Part shown: piece after piece, positions 1 through 8,399 of the stretch
Layout: each line of letters begins with the position of its first letter
How positions within the stretch are numbered: the first letter of the stretch is position 1
Source of the DNA: an uncultured Ruminococcus sp.
GTDB taxonomy: Bacteria; Bacillota_A; Clostridia; Oscillospirales; Acutalibacteraceae
Length of the DNA: 22,573 nucleotides
Direction: 5' to 3'
Assembly: GCA_902773395.1 (NCBI GenBank)
Contig: CACYEJ010000139.1
Coordinates: 1 to 22,573 of the forward strand
Program-made: the position numbers and the translations under genes
The notes under the pieces: generated by a model
The model's input: the letters and a program-made list of their open reading frames with translations, nothing else
Databases searched by the model: none
What the model was told of the DNA's origin: nothing

Positions 1-53
1 ACGGGGCTCTGCCCTCGACCCGCAAACTTTTGAAAAAGTTTGATCAAAACTTT
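1..53. repeat. Structured intergenic repeat (edge of window)
   Basis: The segment opens with a GC-rich mini-hairpin (GGGC-TCT-GCCC, about 4-14) and continues with the near-palindrome CAAACTTTTGAAAAAGTTTG (23-42). A third arm, AAAACTTT (46-53), could pair with the AAAGTTT of the previous arm instead. GC content and structure differ sharply from the AT-rich DNA that follows. From memory, near-identical text recurs between genes in Ruminococcus and related gut Firmicutes, so I read it as a dispersed repeat. It may begin upstream of this window. Only one copy is present here, so its repeat status is recalled knowledge and not shown by this window. Confidence 0.55.
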
Positions 54-365
54 AATATGCTAGATCTTTTAGATTTTGAGTATAAATAATTGCACAGTAC
101 CTTGCTGCGTCTAAAATTGTATGAACAGCATTTTACATTTATGACACTGTACTAAAAACGAAATGTTATTTCTGTATAGATAAAACTTAAAAAACACTAC
201 ATTTTTTGGATATTTCTCCTATATCAATTATATACAATATTGATAAGACAGTCAATATTTATACTATAGTTTTGTACACTTACACAAATTATAAAATCTT
301 GCAAAATAAATTTATATCATTTTTACCCAAAAATTAATACTTTCATAAAAAGAAGTGCAAACAAA
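54..365. other. AT-rich intergenic stretch, no gene seen
   Basis: Very AT-rich DNA downstream of the transglutaminase gene. I see no credible ORF with a ribosome-binding site. The only structure is an 8-bp inverted repeat, AATATTGA (236-243) and TCAATATT (252-259), with an 8-nt loop. It could be a weak hairpin downstream of the minus-strand operon but it lacks a clear T-run, so I do not call a terminator. Confidence 0.5.
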
Positions 366-3239
366 TCAGCCTAAAAACAATATAAATTTTACAAATATCT
401 TTTTCCACAGGCTGCACGAATTATAGACGCTCACAAACAGTTCTTCAAGGAAGATATTCATTTGTTCAATGCTTTCCTTGCTCGGTGTATTTTTTCCAAA
501 GCGAGCGTTAAGTGCATTAAGTGTAAATTGCTGATAATCAGTGCTTTTTATATCGTCCAGTTTTACTACCGCACGCTTTGCGAATGTCTGATCGCTCTCG
601 TTCTTCTCAGGAACAACACCAATTATTCTAAACAGCAAAAGTGAATGGAGATACATCGCTTTTACTGCTTTCCTTGTATCGGCAGAATGAAATCTCTTAA
701 ACCTAATTTTACGCACAATAAACCTTATCAAAAACCATATTCCCACGATTAAGCCCAATGTAAGGATTACTTTGAAAACGATAAGCAAAACTCCTAAAGC
801 TGCTTTCAATGCTTTGCCAACACCACTGTTTCCTTGCTGAGATTCTGACGAGGCTGTAATATCAGAGCCGTCTGTATCTGTTGAGGTAATATCTGCGTTT
901 GTGTCGGTGTCGCTTTCGGCTGCCGTATCAGTATCTGTTTGCAATTCAGAATCGGTAGAGGTTTGAGAATCAGTTTGCGTATCGGTTTCGATATCACTGT
1001 CAACATCGGTATTATGTTTATTATCATCACTTGTCATCTTATTTTCTTCGGGGAATGTTTTATCACTGTAATATGGTGTAAAATCTACTACCTGCCAACC
1101 GATAATCGGATAGTACACCTCTGTCCACGCATGGGCGTTGCTGTCACGAACCGCAGAATATCCCTTTGAGTTTTTCATGCTCAAATCGTAATCGCTGACA
1201 AAATAACCCTCCACATAACGTGCGGGAATTCCGGCACGTCTTAGCATAAGAGTTGCAGCAGTTGCATAATGAACGCAATAGCCCTTATGACTTTCATTCA
1301 GAAAATATTCTACAAGCTCCTTGTCATTTGGCTTTTTTCCCGGCGACAAAGAATACTCTGTCCTTGAATGAATATAGTCCTTTATATATTCAAAAACAGC
1401 GTTATAAAACTGAGGTACAACTGCTTCATTATAGCTATAATCCGAATCCGGATTATTATCTTCATAGCTGTACAGTGAATAAACTGTTCCGTCATATTCA
1501 TCTAAATAGTAACTAAAATACTCATCGTAGCAGAATGAATCATATAGATTACGTATATCACTGTCAAATGTTTCTGGAAGATAGCTGTCCATATCATCGG
1601 GATAAGAGCGATAGTTATCCATTACAAAAGCTCTGTACAGCTTTTCGTTTTCTTTAAAGCTATTAAATTCTGCTCTCAAATTCTCGTCATAAATATCAGA
1701 GGAACTTTCTTCCTCACAATAAAAATCGCCATGATAAAGCAAGTCGTCAAGATTTCCGTTCAAGCTGTTAATATCAGCATAGATGCTGTCTGGTGGAATA
1801 GCCCCTCTTACTACAGCTCTTTGGTCATAGCTTTTCATACCTCCAAATGAGTTGAATCTGAATTCATTATCGTAAAATGCCGAAGCATCGCCCAACACCT
1901 GAGTTTTATCAGTAATCATTCTATATTCACTAAGAAAAATATTTGGATTAATATTTACACAATTTATAGATATCTCTACATCATTCAGATAAGAATCTGT
2001 TTTTTCTGCGGCATCGCCTGAGCAAAACTGAGGATAGAAATTACTAGAGCTAAATGTATACCATATATCATAATTCTTGTATACATTTTTCTTCAAAGGA
2101 GTCCATGCTTCGTCTGAATAATTCGCTGCCGTATACGCTCGGAGATACAGCGGCATTACAAAGCTTTCGGGAGTTGTTTTAATCTCAAACATTACCTCCT
2201 GAGTAAAGTCGAGATTATTCATGTTTTTTAAGTCGCCGTTGTTCAAAGCAGCCGAACTGTTATCGAACGAGTTGAATCTATCCGTTTTTGTAAAATTCTG
2301 TATAGAATACAGCAAGTCCTTTCCGAATTCATCAACCTTTGTATTTCTTTTATAATTGTTGAAATCAATTATATAATTCGAGGCAGCTAACACAATTAAT
2401 GAAAATACCAAAAATACCGTTGCCTGTTGAAATGCAGAAAACGACACATAACGTCCTCTGATTTTAATCGAATTTCGAAAACCGGCAAAAATTTTTTTCG
2501 AAGCAAAATTACTGTAGCCCTGTACATGAATAACAAACATTATTATGCAAATTATACCAACAGACAGAAGATATATTTCCCCTACAAATGTATTACAGAT
2601 TAGCGGTATTGCTGTAATAACCGAAACAATTAATGTCAACAAAATAGGATTGATATGATTAATACAGGCATACGCCAACAAAAAGCATACTCCAAATACA
2701 ACAAACATGATAAAATACGCAAGCTCTAATTTTACATCAACCAAATCAAAGGACGGAGTATACCACTGAACCACAGACTGCTGCGACGCTGAGATATCAG
2801 GATTATTCCACATTGTAATTGCGTACATTGCTTTATTTATAGCATGAAAATAACCGTTTACAACATATTTGTAATGAATACCAAAATGCAAAAGATACAA
2901 AGAAAACACAGCCACAACAGATTTTATAAGATGCTTTTTCAATCCGTTTACAAAACAAATAACAGCACACCCTAAAAATAATATCAACTGTAAATGCTTG
3001 ATATCGTCATCCGTAAAATTAAAAGTTTGAACTCTTGTTGAGCCTGCATTGTAAATTTCAGCAGGGAAATCATTATATATGAGAAAACTGTCGAGCATTA
3101 TTTTCGCCAAAAAATAAACAGTGAGCATAGTAAGAAGCTGCGTAAATATAACCATTGGCAGTCTATATTCAACATTGGACTTTATTCCAATTATATCTAA
3201 CGGCTGCAAGGAGCTTTTTGACTTTTCTCTTTTTTTCAA
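366..3239 (-). CDS. Membrane-anchored transglutaminase-like protein (TgpA/DUF3488 type)
   Basis: 957 aa. About seven N-terminal membrane helices (roughly 28-50, 82-100, 104-124, 170-193, 195-220, 221-241, 271-291) are followed by a large extracytoplasmic part. A transglutaminase core has the catalytic triad Cys655 (in GYCVHYATA), His703 (in NAHAWTEV) and Asp719 (in VVDFTP). Next come a Ser/Thr/Asp-rich linker (about 735-795), another membrane helix (about 805-840) and a cytoplasmic tail. This is the TgpA-like architecture: the domain faces outward and may act on wall- or surface-associated protein, but the substrate is unknown. The start is TTG, supported by GGTGG seven bases upstream and no better ATG. 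It is the last gene of the moxR-DUF58-transglutaminase operon, 42 nt after DUF58. All three triad residues are present, so enzymatic activity is plausible. Whether it cross-links or cleaves cannot be told from sequence. Confidence 0.87.
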   Translation of the reverse strand: MKKREKSKSSLQPLDIIGIKSNVEYRLPMVIFTQLLTMLTVYFLAKIMLDSFLIYNDFPAEIYNAGSTRVQTFNFTDDDIKHLQLILFLGCAVICFVNGLKKHLIKSVVAVFSLYLLHFGIHYKYVVNGYFHAINKAMYAITMWNNPDISASQQSVVQWYTPSFDLVDVKLELAYFIMFVVFGVCFLLAYACINHINPILLTLIVSVITAIPLICNTFVGEIYLLSVGIICIIMFVIHVQGYSNFASKKIFAGFRNSIKIRGRYVSFSAFQQATVFLVFSLIVLAASNYIIDFNNYKRNTKVDEFGKDLLYSIQNFTKTDRFNSFDNSSAALNNGDLKNMNNLDFTQEVMFEIKTTPESFVMPLYLRAYTAANYSDEAWTPLKKNVYKNYDIWYTFSSSNFYPQFCSGDAAEKTDSYLNDVEISINCVNINPNIFLSEYRMITDKTQVLGDASAFYDNEFRFNSFGGMKSYDQRAVVRGAIPPDSIYADINSLNGNLDDLLYHGDFYCEEESSSDIYDENLRAEFNSFKENEKLYRAFVMDNYRSYPDDMDSYLPETFDSDIRNLYDSFCYDEYFSYYLDEYDGTVYSLYSYEDNNPDSDYSYNEAVVPQFYNAVFEYIKDYIHSRTEYSLSPGKKPNDKELVEYFLNESHKGYCVHYATAATLMLRRAGIPARYVEGYFVSDYDLSMKNSKGYSAVRDSNAHAWTEVYYPIIGWQVVDFTPYYSDKTFPEENKMTSDDNKHNTDVDSDIETDTQTDSQTSTDSELQTDTDTAAESDTDTNADITSTDTDGSDITASSESQQGNSGVGKALKAALGVLLIVFKVILTLGLIVGIWFLIRFIVRKIRFKRFHSADTRKAVKAMYLHSLLLFRIIGVVPEKNESDQTFAKRAVVKLDDIKSTDYQQFTLNALNARFGKNTPSKESIEQMNIFLEELFVSVYNSCSLWKKIFVKFILFLG

Positions 3240-3281
3240 AATCTCACCACCCTTTTATTAAAGAAAACACTACGAGTATAT

Positions 3282-4394
3282 TCAGCCGGTTAGAACGGCT
3301 TTAGATACATCTATAAAGCAATACCTCTCATCATGGTATGGAAAAGCCATATTATTTTCACAGCAATTTGAATCATATAAATAATATATTTTTTTATCAA
3401 TATTATTCAATCGTTCCTCTTCACTCATTACAAAAGTTATATTTTTTTGGGTTGATAATTTTTCGGAAAGAAATTTTTCGATTATAGGTGCTGCGTCATC
3501 GAATGTTCTTATATCAAAGGATACCAAGTGATTTGCCGTACAGGAATACCAGTACACAGTAAAATTTTGCTCATTCTCAATAAGCTCAAAAGCAAGCTTC
3601 ATCAGCGCCGAAAGCATAATATCTGTTCGGAGTTTTCTCTCCTCTGAATCTTCGTCTGCGATACCAGTTTCAAGCATTACAATACAATCATCGTCTATCG
3701 GCTTACTGTACTCCTTTACAATTAGAGTATCCTGCTTTGAACTCAATCTCCAATGAATACGGCGGATATCGTCACCCGGAACATATTCACGAACCTCAAA
3801 CACCTGAGAAGAATCATCTCCTTTTTGCGTATCCGAATATTTATCGCTGTCGATAATATAATTGCTTTGACTTTTTTTAATGAAACTTTTCTCAGACATA
3901 ATCGGAGAAATCAGAAGCTTCGCCCTATCGGAAATATTTCTAATTCTAAAATGTATCAGTCCGAATGCGTCATATATTCTTGGCTTCTTGACACGACATT
4001 CTATTAAAGCTGAGTGTGATGTTGCGACTACGGTATGAATGCTCTTCTTCTCCTTTGCCGCCAACGGAGTTTTTATCCGCCTTATCAATACAGCGTCATC
4101 TGACATATCCTGAAATTCCACCTCAAAAGTCACGGCTGATATTGGAATAACAGATTTATTTTGTATAGTCACGCAAAACTCCGCTCGCCTGTCTTTTTTC
4201 TGAGAAGTGAATTTATTAACAGGCTTTACACTTAGATAAATTTTATTTAAAGAAAATGCACAGGACACAATGCCAAAAACTGTAAGAGCAAGGAATGTAA
4301 TCAATATCGCAAGCGGTGCGTAGGAATTGCAGTATAAATAGAAAAGGAATAGCCCTATCAATCCAATAAAATAAATTATTCTGCTTTTTACCAT
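3282..4394 (-). CDS. DUF58 domain protein, membrane-anchored
   Basis: 370 aa. Two N-terminal membrane helices (about 6-22 and 27-48) precede a beta-rich region and the hallmark DUF58 block at about 199-232, containing REYVPGDDIRRIHWRLS and then VKEYSKP. The following segment resembles the start of a von Willebrand A-like fold (IVMLETG). DUF58 proteins are almost always encoded beside MoxR ATPases and transglutaminases and are thought to be MoxR clients, but their biochemical role is not established. The start codon lies 3 nt after the moxR stop, and the ribosome-binding site AGAGG is inside the end of moxR, so translation is probably coupled. The length is normal for the family. Confidence 0.9.
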   Translation of the reverse strand: MVKSRIIYFIGLIGLFLFYLYCNSYAPLAILITFLALTVFGIVSCAFSLNKIYLSVKPVNKFTSQKKDRRAEFCVTIQNKSVIPISAVTFEVEFQDMSDDAVLIRRIKTPLAAKEKKSIHTVVATSHSALIECRVKKPRIYDAFGLIHFRIRNISDRAKLLISPIMSEKSFIKKSQSNYIIDSDKYSDTQKGDDSSQVFEVREYVPGDDIRRIHWRLSSKQDTLIVKEYSKPIDDDCIVMLETGIADEDSEERKLRTDIMLSALMKLAFELIENEQNFTVYWYSCTANHLVSFDIRTFDDAAPIIEKFLSEKLSTQKNITFVMSEEERLNNIDKKIYYLYDSNCCENNMAFPYHDERYCFIDVSKAVLTG

Positions 4395-4397
4395 AAA

Positions 4398-5330
4398 TCA
4401 ACCTCTGATAGACGGTTCGGGAACCTGACGGAGAATTTCTTCGAGAACTGCACTGCTTGAAATATCAGATATTCTCGCCTGCGGATTCATCACGATACGG
4501 TGGGCACACACATCAACAAACACCTGCTTGATATCCTCAGGGATTACATAGTCACGTTTATGCAGAAATGCCGAAGCAGCCGACATATTGGAGAGTGCCA
4601 ACGCACCACGGGGGCTTACGCCAATTCTTATATAATCATTCTCCCTTGTAGCTTTCATCAGCCTTGCTATGTAGTCAAATATCTCGTCGTTGCGATAAAC
4701 GCTTTCAACCTTTTGTTTCATCTCAATAATATCATACGCCGATGCAACAGGTTCAACATTGTTAAGAGGATTCACACCCTGCCTATCCTTTAGAAGTGCA
4801 ATTTCATCTTCAAGCTTTGGATATCCCATTGTTAATCTTACGGTGAATCTGTCCATTTGAGATTCCGGAAGAGGCAATGCACCTGCTGTACCTACGTGAT
4901 TCTGAGTAGCTATAACAATGTGCGGACTCGGACACTTACGCGTTACGCCGTCTACCGTAACTGCGTGTTCTTCCATAAGCTCAAGCAATGCTGACTGAGT
5001 TTTACTTGAGGTTCTGTTGATTTCATCTGCAAGAAGAAGATTGCACAAGCCTGCACCCTCTTTGTATTCAAAATTGCCTGTATTTTTATTATATATAGAA
5101 AAACCTGTTATATCGGAGGGCATAACATCAGGTGTAAACTGCACTCGCTTACATTCAAGCTGCATTGCCTTTGAAAACGCAAGTGCCATTGTTGTTTTTC
5201 CCACACCTGGTATATCTTCAATCAGGATATTTCCTCCTGCAAGAATTACCTCCATAACCTTTATAAGTATATCATCTTTACCGATTACAGCTTTTTTTAC
5301 CTCTTTTATGATTCTTGCGGCTTGTTTCAT
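4398..5330 (-). CDS. MoxR-family AAA+ ATPase
   Basis: 310 aa, full length for the family. Walker A is DIPGVGKTT (about 39-47), Walker B is LLLADEINR (98-106), sensor 1 is IVIATQNH (138-145, Asn144), and a C-terminal lid domain contains SPRGALAL. MoxR ATPases are chaperone-like remodelers that act on metal-binding or von Willebrand A partners. Here the partner is presumably the DUF58 protein encoded 3 nt downstream, with the transglutaminase as third member. The start ATG has TGGAGGAA upstream. It is the first gene of the operon and is driven by the promoter at 5438-5467. Family assignment is firm; the cellular process it serves is inference. Confidence 0.93.
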   Translation of the reverse strand: MKQAARIIKEVKKAVIGKDDILIKVMEVILAGGNILIEDIPGVGKTTMALAFSKAMQLECKRVQFTPDVMPSDITGFSIYNKNTGNFEYKEGAGLCNLLLADEINRTSSKTQSALLELMEEHAVTVDGVTRKCPSPHIVIATQNHVGTAGALPLPESQMDRFTVRLTMGYPKLEDEIALLKDRQGVNPLNNVEPVASAYDIIEMKQKVESVYRNDEIFDYIARLMKATRENDYIRIGVSPRGALALSNMSAASAFLHKRDYVIPEDIKQVFVDVCAHRIVMNPQARISDISSSAVLEEILRQVPEPSIRG

Positions 5331-5437
5331 ATGTTATTCTTCCTCCATTAACAAATTTTATATTATTTTTATGTTAATATATTATAAGCAAAAAATTCTT
5401 TAAATAATTAAAGCTATAGCATTTCTCACACTTTAAC

Positions 5438-5467
5438 ATTATAGCACAATTCACTCTTTAATTTCAA
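5438..5467 (-). promoter_or_regulatory. Promoter of the moxR operon
   Basis: On the minus strand the -35 is TTGAAA (5462-5467), the spacer is 18 bp, and the -10 is TATAAT (5438-5443), preceded by TGC (an extended -10). This is close to the sigma-A consensus. It would give a leader of about 100 nt before the moxR ATG. Confidence 0.75.
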
Positions 5468-5570
5468 CAGATATAGTAAAACCGGAAATGATTTTACAAT
5501 TTGTTTTCATTATTTTAAGAGTTTACATTTTATAAAAATTTAAAAATTAGTACAAAATTATAAAAATCTA

Positions 5571-5599
5571 TTGATTGTTGTAACAATTTATAGTATAAT
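5571..5599 (+). promoter_or_regulatory. Promoter of the ABC exporter pair
   Basis: The -35 is TTGATT (5571-5576), the spacer 17 bp and the -10 TATAAT (5594-5599), about 40 nt before the ribosome-binding site GGAGG (5636-5640) of the ATPase gene. It is arranged back-to-back with the moxR promoter. The 317-bp divergent region otherwise holds only AT-rich DNA, and I see no operator palindrome in it. Confidence 0.75.
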
Positions 5600-5647
5600 C
5601 AGTAAAAGAATTGTATTTTTATACAGAATTTACACGGAGGTGTTCTG

Positions 5648-6370
5648 ATGATTGAATTTAAAAGTGTAAGCAAAACATACAACGGTAACGTAAAAGCTCT
5701 TGATAACCTTAGCTTTTCTGTCGGAAAGGGTGAGCTTGTGGGCTTTATCGGTCCTAACGGTTCAGGCAAGACAACAACTATTAAGCTGCTGTCGGGTGTG
5801 CTTGTTCCTGAAAAAGGAACTATCACCGTAAACGGATTTGATGTTGCGAAAGAACCGCTTAAAGCTAAGGCTTCTATCGGATATATACCTGATAATCCCG
5901 ATATTTTCCTGCGACTGAAGGGTATTGAATTTTTGCATTTTATAGGTGACGTTTATAAGGTTTCAGTTGATGACAGAAAAAAGACAATTGAAGAGCTTGC
6001 TGAACGCTTTGAGCTTACTGCGGCTCTTAATTCTCAGATTCTCAGCTATTCTCACGGTATGCGTCAAAAGCTTATGGTAATTGCCGCACTGCTGCACAAG
6101 CCGGAGGTTTGGATTCTTGACGAGCCTATGACAGGTCTTGACCCAAAATCAGCCTTTGAACTAAAGCAGATGATGAAAGAACATACTCAGCAAGGCAACA
6201 GCGTGTTCTTTTCAACCCACGTTTTGGAGGTTGCGGAGAAGCTCTGCGATAAGGTGGTTATCATAAAGAAGGGCAAAAAGCTTTATGACGGCACTTTGGA
6301 ACAACTCGAAAAGAAAAACAAGGACAAGAATCTTGAGGACATCTTCCTTGAACTTACAAATAAAAAGTAA
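5648..6370 (+). CDS. ABC transporter ATP-binding protein (ABC-2 exporter)
   Basis: 240 aa, one complete nucleotide-binding domain: Walker A GPNGSGKTT (35-43), a degenerate signature YSHGMRQK (134-141), Walker B VWILDEP (154-160), D-loop GLD and switch His191 (FFSTHVLE). The SHGMRQ signature in place of LSGGQ is typical of ABC-2/CcmA-type exporters. A strong GGAGG lies 7 nt before the ATG. The permease gene follows after 15 nt, so the two form one transporter. The substrate is not readable; the permease class is often annotated simply as a putative ABC exporter. Confidence 0.92.
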   Translation: MIEFKSVSKTYNGNVKALDNLSFSVGKGELVGFIGPNGSGKTTTIKLLSGVLVPEKGTITVNGFDVAKEPLKAKASIGYIPDNPDIFLRLKGIEFLHFIGDVYKVSVDDRKKTIEELAERFELTAALNSQILSYSHGMRQKLMVIAALLHKPEVWILDEPMTGLDPKSAFELKQMMKEHTQQGNSVFFSTHVLEVAEKLCDKVVIIKKGKKLYDGTLEQLEKKNKDKNLEDIFLELTNKK

Positions 6371-6385
6371 TAGGCGGTGACGAAT

Positions 6386-8083
6386 ATGAATGTATTTCTT
6401 CAACTTATAAAAATCACCTCATCGTCTGTTGAACCTGCTATGAACGAGAAAACGAAAAGCAAGGTGTTTGCCACTGTTATGACGATACTGATTGTATTGT
6501 TGATTTTTATTCCTGTATCGTTCTTTGTTGGATTTATCGTTTATGTGCTTACTCATGAGCTTGTATCAGCGGCAAATTTGGGTGTCAACGGTGCGGTTGA
6601 CGGAGGTTTGGCAATTCTGCTGCATATCATCGCCATATTTTCTATGGTGTTTGGATTCAACGTTGTAATGAGCGTTTTCTATTTTTCAAGCGATCTTGAT
6701 TACCTGCTTCCGCTTCCGATATCACCTATGAAGATTGTTGGTGCTAAGCTTGCTTCGACTATGCTTTCCGAAAACGTTATGGAATGTATTCTGGTACTGA
6801 GTGCATTGGTAGGATACCTGATAGGATATGCACCTATGCCGGGACTGAATATAGTTGGCATTATCTCGGCTGCTGTCGGAGTTCTTACATTTCCGATTAT
6901 ACCAATAAGCTACTGTGCAGTCATTTGTATGATTGTTATGTACTTTTCGAAATTTCTAAAAAACAAGGACAGAGTAAGCAAACTGACTGCCTTTTCAACT
7001 ATTATAATTCTTGCTGTTCTTGTAATTTGTCTGAACCTGTCAAACGGATTTGATACAAATTTGTTTGTTGAGCAGCTTTTAAATGACGATATAAAGATGC
7101 TTGGCGTGTTGGATATTATATTCTTTAATGTGCCGCTGCTTACATCTGCTGTATCGGGCAGCATTGTTTCATTATTATTGTATATTATTGCTAATGCGGC
7201 TGCTATAGGTGTTGTGTTGCTGGCTGCTTCAAAACTGTATTTTAAGGCTGTTGTATCTCTTAACGGCGGTCAGGGAAAATCTGAAAAAGCTGTCAGCGGT
7301 ATTTCCGATTTTGAAAATAAGATAAAGTCCTCCTCTCACTTGATGACTTACTTCAAAAAGGAACTGTTAATTCTTGTGAGAACACCCGCCTATCTTTCCA
7401 ACTGTGTGGGAATAAACCTAATTTGGCCTATCTTTATTTATCTTTTTATCGTAATGCAAAAACAAAACGATATACTGGGCGGCTACGTTTCGAAGCTAAA
7501 AGCAGGAGACCCCTCGGCAGTACTCAATACAAGCCTGCTTATTTTTGGAATATCGGTAATTCTTACTGCGTTAAACTGCCTTGCGTCAAGTGCTATTACA
7601 AGAGAAGGACGGCACTTTGATGTAATGAGATATCTGCCCGTTGATTTGATGACGCAAATTAACAGCAAAGCACTGGTAAGTATTGTTATCAGTGGTGCCG
7701 GATTAATTGTGTACATAATTACTGCATTTATTATCTTTGGTATCTCTCCTATGCTAACTACATATTGTGTAATATTGAGTATTCTTTCAGTTATATCTAC
7801 TACATATTTAGGTATTTATATTGACACAATGAACCCAAAGCTTATATGGGAAGATGAAGTTAATGCCCTCAGAGGAAATTATCATGTATTCTATAACATG
7901 GCTCTTGATATGATTATAACAGCTGCAATTTGCGTTTCGATGCGTTTTCTATTTTGGCTGGACTTCCTGCCTGTTGCATTTCTTCAAACATTGATTCTTC
8001 TTGCAGCGGCACTTATGACATTTGGTTTCTATGCACTATGCAAGAAAAAGGGTGTAAGCAATTTACTTAAAGTTGAAATGTAA
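6386..8083 (+). CDS. ABC exporter permease, large polytopic
   Basis: 565 aa from the ATG chosen here. Many hydrophobic segments run along the whole length (for example about 25-55, 80-105, 130-190, 215-235, 260-290, then a soluble part and another set from about 345 to 555). This fits a large ABC-2-like permease rather than the 250-350-aa kind. A longer reading from GTG at 6377 is possible, but the purine-rich GGCGG (6373-6377) overlaps that GTG and sits 8 nt before the ATG at 6386, so ATG is preferred. It is paired with the ATPase just upstream and followed by an intrinsic terminator. No substrate can be assigned. Confidence 0.85.
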   Translation: MNVFLQLIKITSSSVEPAMNEKTKSKVFATVMTILIVLLIFIPVSFFVGFIVYVLTHELVSAANLGVNGAVDGGLAILLHIIAIFSMVFGFNVVMSVFYFSSDLDYLLPLPISPMKIVGAKLASTMLSENVMECILVLSALVGYLIGYAPMPGLNIVGIISAAVGVLTFPIIPISYCAVICMIVMYFSKFLKNKDRVSKLTAFSTIIILAVLVICLNLSNGFDTNLFVEQLLNDDIKMLGVLDIIFFNVPLLTSAVSGSIVSLLLYIIANAAAIGVVLLAASKLYFKAVVSLNGGQGKSEKAVSGISDFENKIKSSSHLMTYFKKELLILVRTPAYLSNCVGINLIWPIFIYLFIVMQKQNDILGGYVSKLKAGDPSAVLNTSLLIFGISVILTALNCLASSAITREGRHFDVMRYLPVDLMTQINSKALVSIVISGAGLIVYIITAFIIFGISPMLTTYCVILSILSVISTTYLGIYIDTMNPKLIWEDEVNALRGNYHVFYNMALDMIITAAICVSMRFLFWLDFLPVAFLQTLILLAAALMTFGFYALCKKKGVSNLLKVEM

Positions 8084-8116
8084 TCTGATTTATAATATAG
8101 CCGATTATTTCCGTAC

Positions 8117-8160
8117 AAAACAGACGAACAGTTTAAAATAGCTGTCGTCTGTTTTATTTT
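8117..8160 (+). terminator. Intrinsic terminator of the ABC exporter operon
   Basis: Stem AAAACAGACGA-A-CAG (8117-8131) pairs with CTGTCGTCTGTTTT (8142-8155) with one bulged A. It is followed by a T-rich tail (GTTTTATTTT) and starts 34 nt after the permease stop. Confidence 0.85.
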
Positions 8161-8193
8161 AGGAGTCAAAAAAGATTTTTACACGAAAAATAT

Positions 8194-8218
8194 AACCTCT
8201 GAGATAATCTCAGAGGTT
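8194..8218 (-). terminator. Terminator of the LRR gene (possibly bidirectional)
   Basis: Perfect 11-bp stem AACCTCTGAGA / TCTCAGAGGTT with a 3-nt loop. On the minus strand it is followed by ATATTTTTC and lies 23 nt beyond the dockerin-frame stop at 8241. On the plus strand the tail is GTTTATTTA, so it could also back up the exporter terminator. Its placement fits the original, unbroken end of the LRR-dockerin gene better than the present stop at 8386. Confidence 0.8.
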
Positions 8219-8240
8219 GTTTATTTATGATATTAAATTA

Positions 8241-8399
8241 TCATTCTTTAAGTCCTACAGAACGTCTTAAAACGATAAGCGAGTCTAATGAATCAATTTT
8301 TCCGTCAGAGTTCACATCAGCAAGAGCACTCTGCTCATCAGTAAAGTTTTCAAGATTAACTGAACGTCTCAAAATCAATAAGCTGTCAGCAGATGTAAC
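8241..8399 (-). pseudogene. Out-of-frame dockerin remnant of the LRR gene
   Basis: Read on the minus strand from 8399, this encodes VTSADSLLILRRSV, a short linker, then ADVNSDGKIDSLDSLIVLRR and a stop at 8241. That is a type I dockerin: two calcium-loop-plus-helix repeats. Repeat 2 has the full loop D-V-N-S-D-G-K-I-D-S-L-D. Repeat 1 keeps only loop positions 8-12 (VTSAD) and its helix; the initial D-x-N-x-D-G part is absent. It lies directly after the LRR frame but one base out of register (a +1 shift at 8400-8403), so the LRR protein ends at 8386 without reading it. Dockerins anchor enzymes and surface proteins to cohesins of a cellulosome- or amylosome-like scaffold. The best reading is an internal deletion that fused the LRR part to the middle of dockerin repeat 1; a sequencing or assembly error is the alternative. 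Confidence 0.85.

Noticed and set aside
240..267. Promoter-like TTGATA and TACTAT in the left intergenic region
   Set aside because: Poor -10, and there is no plus-strand gene for it to serve.
806..1516. Several open frames on both strands over the transglutaminase linker and core
   Set aside because: They arise from the low-complexity S/T/D-rich coding sequence and lack start signals; the 957-aa frame has a catalytic triad.
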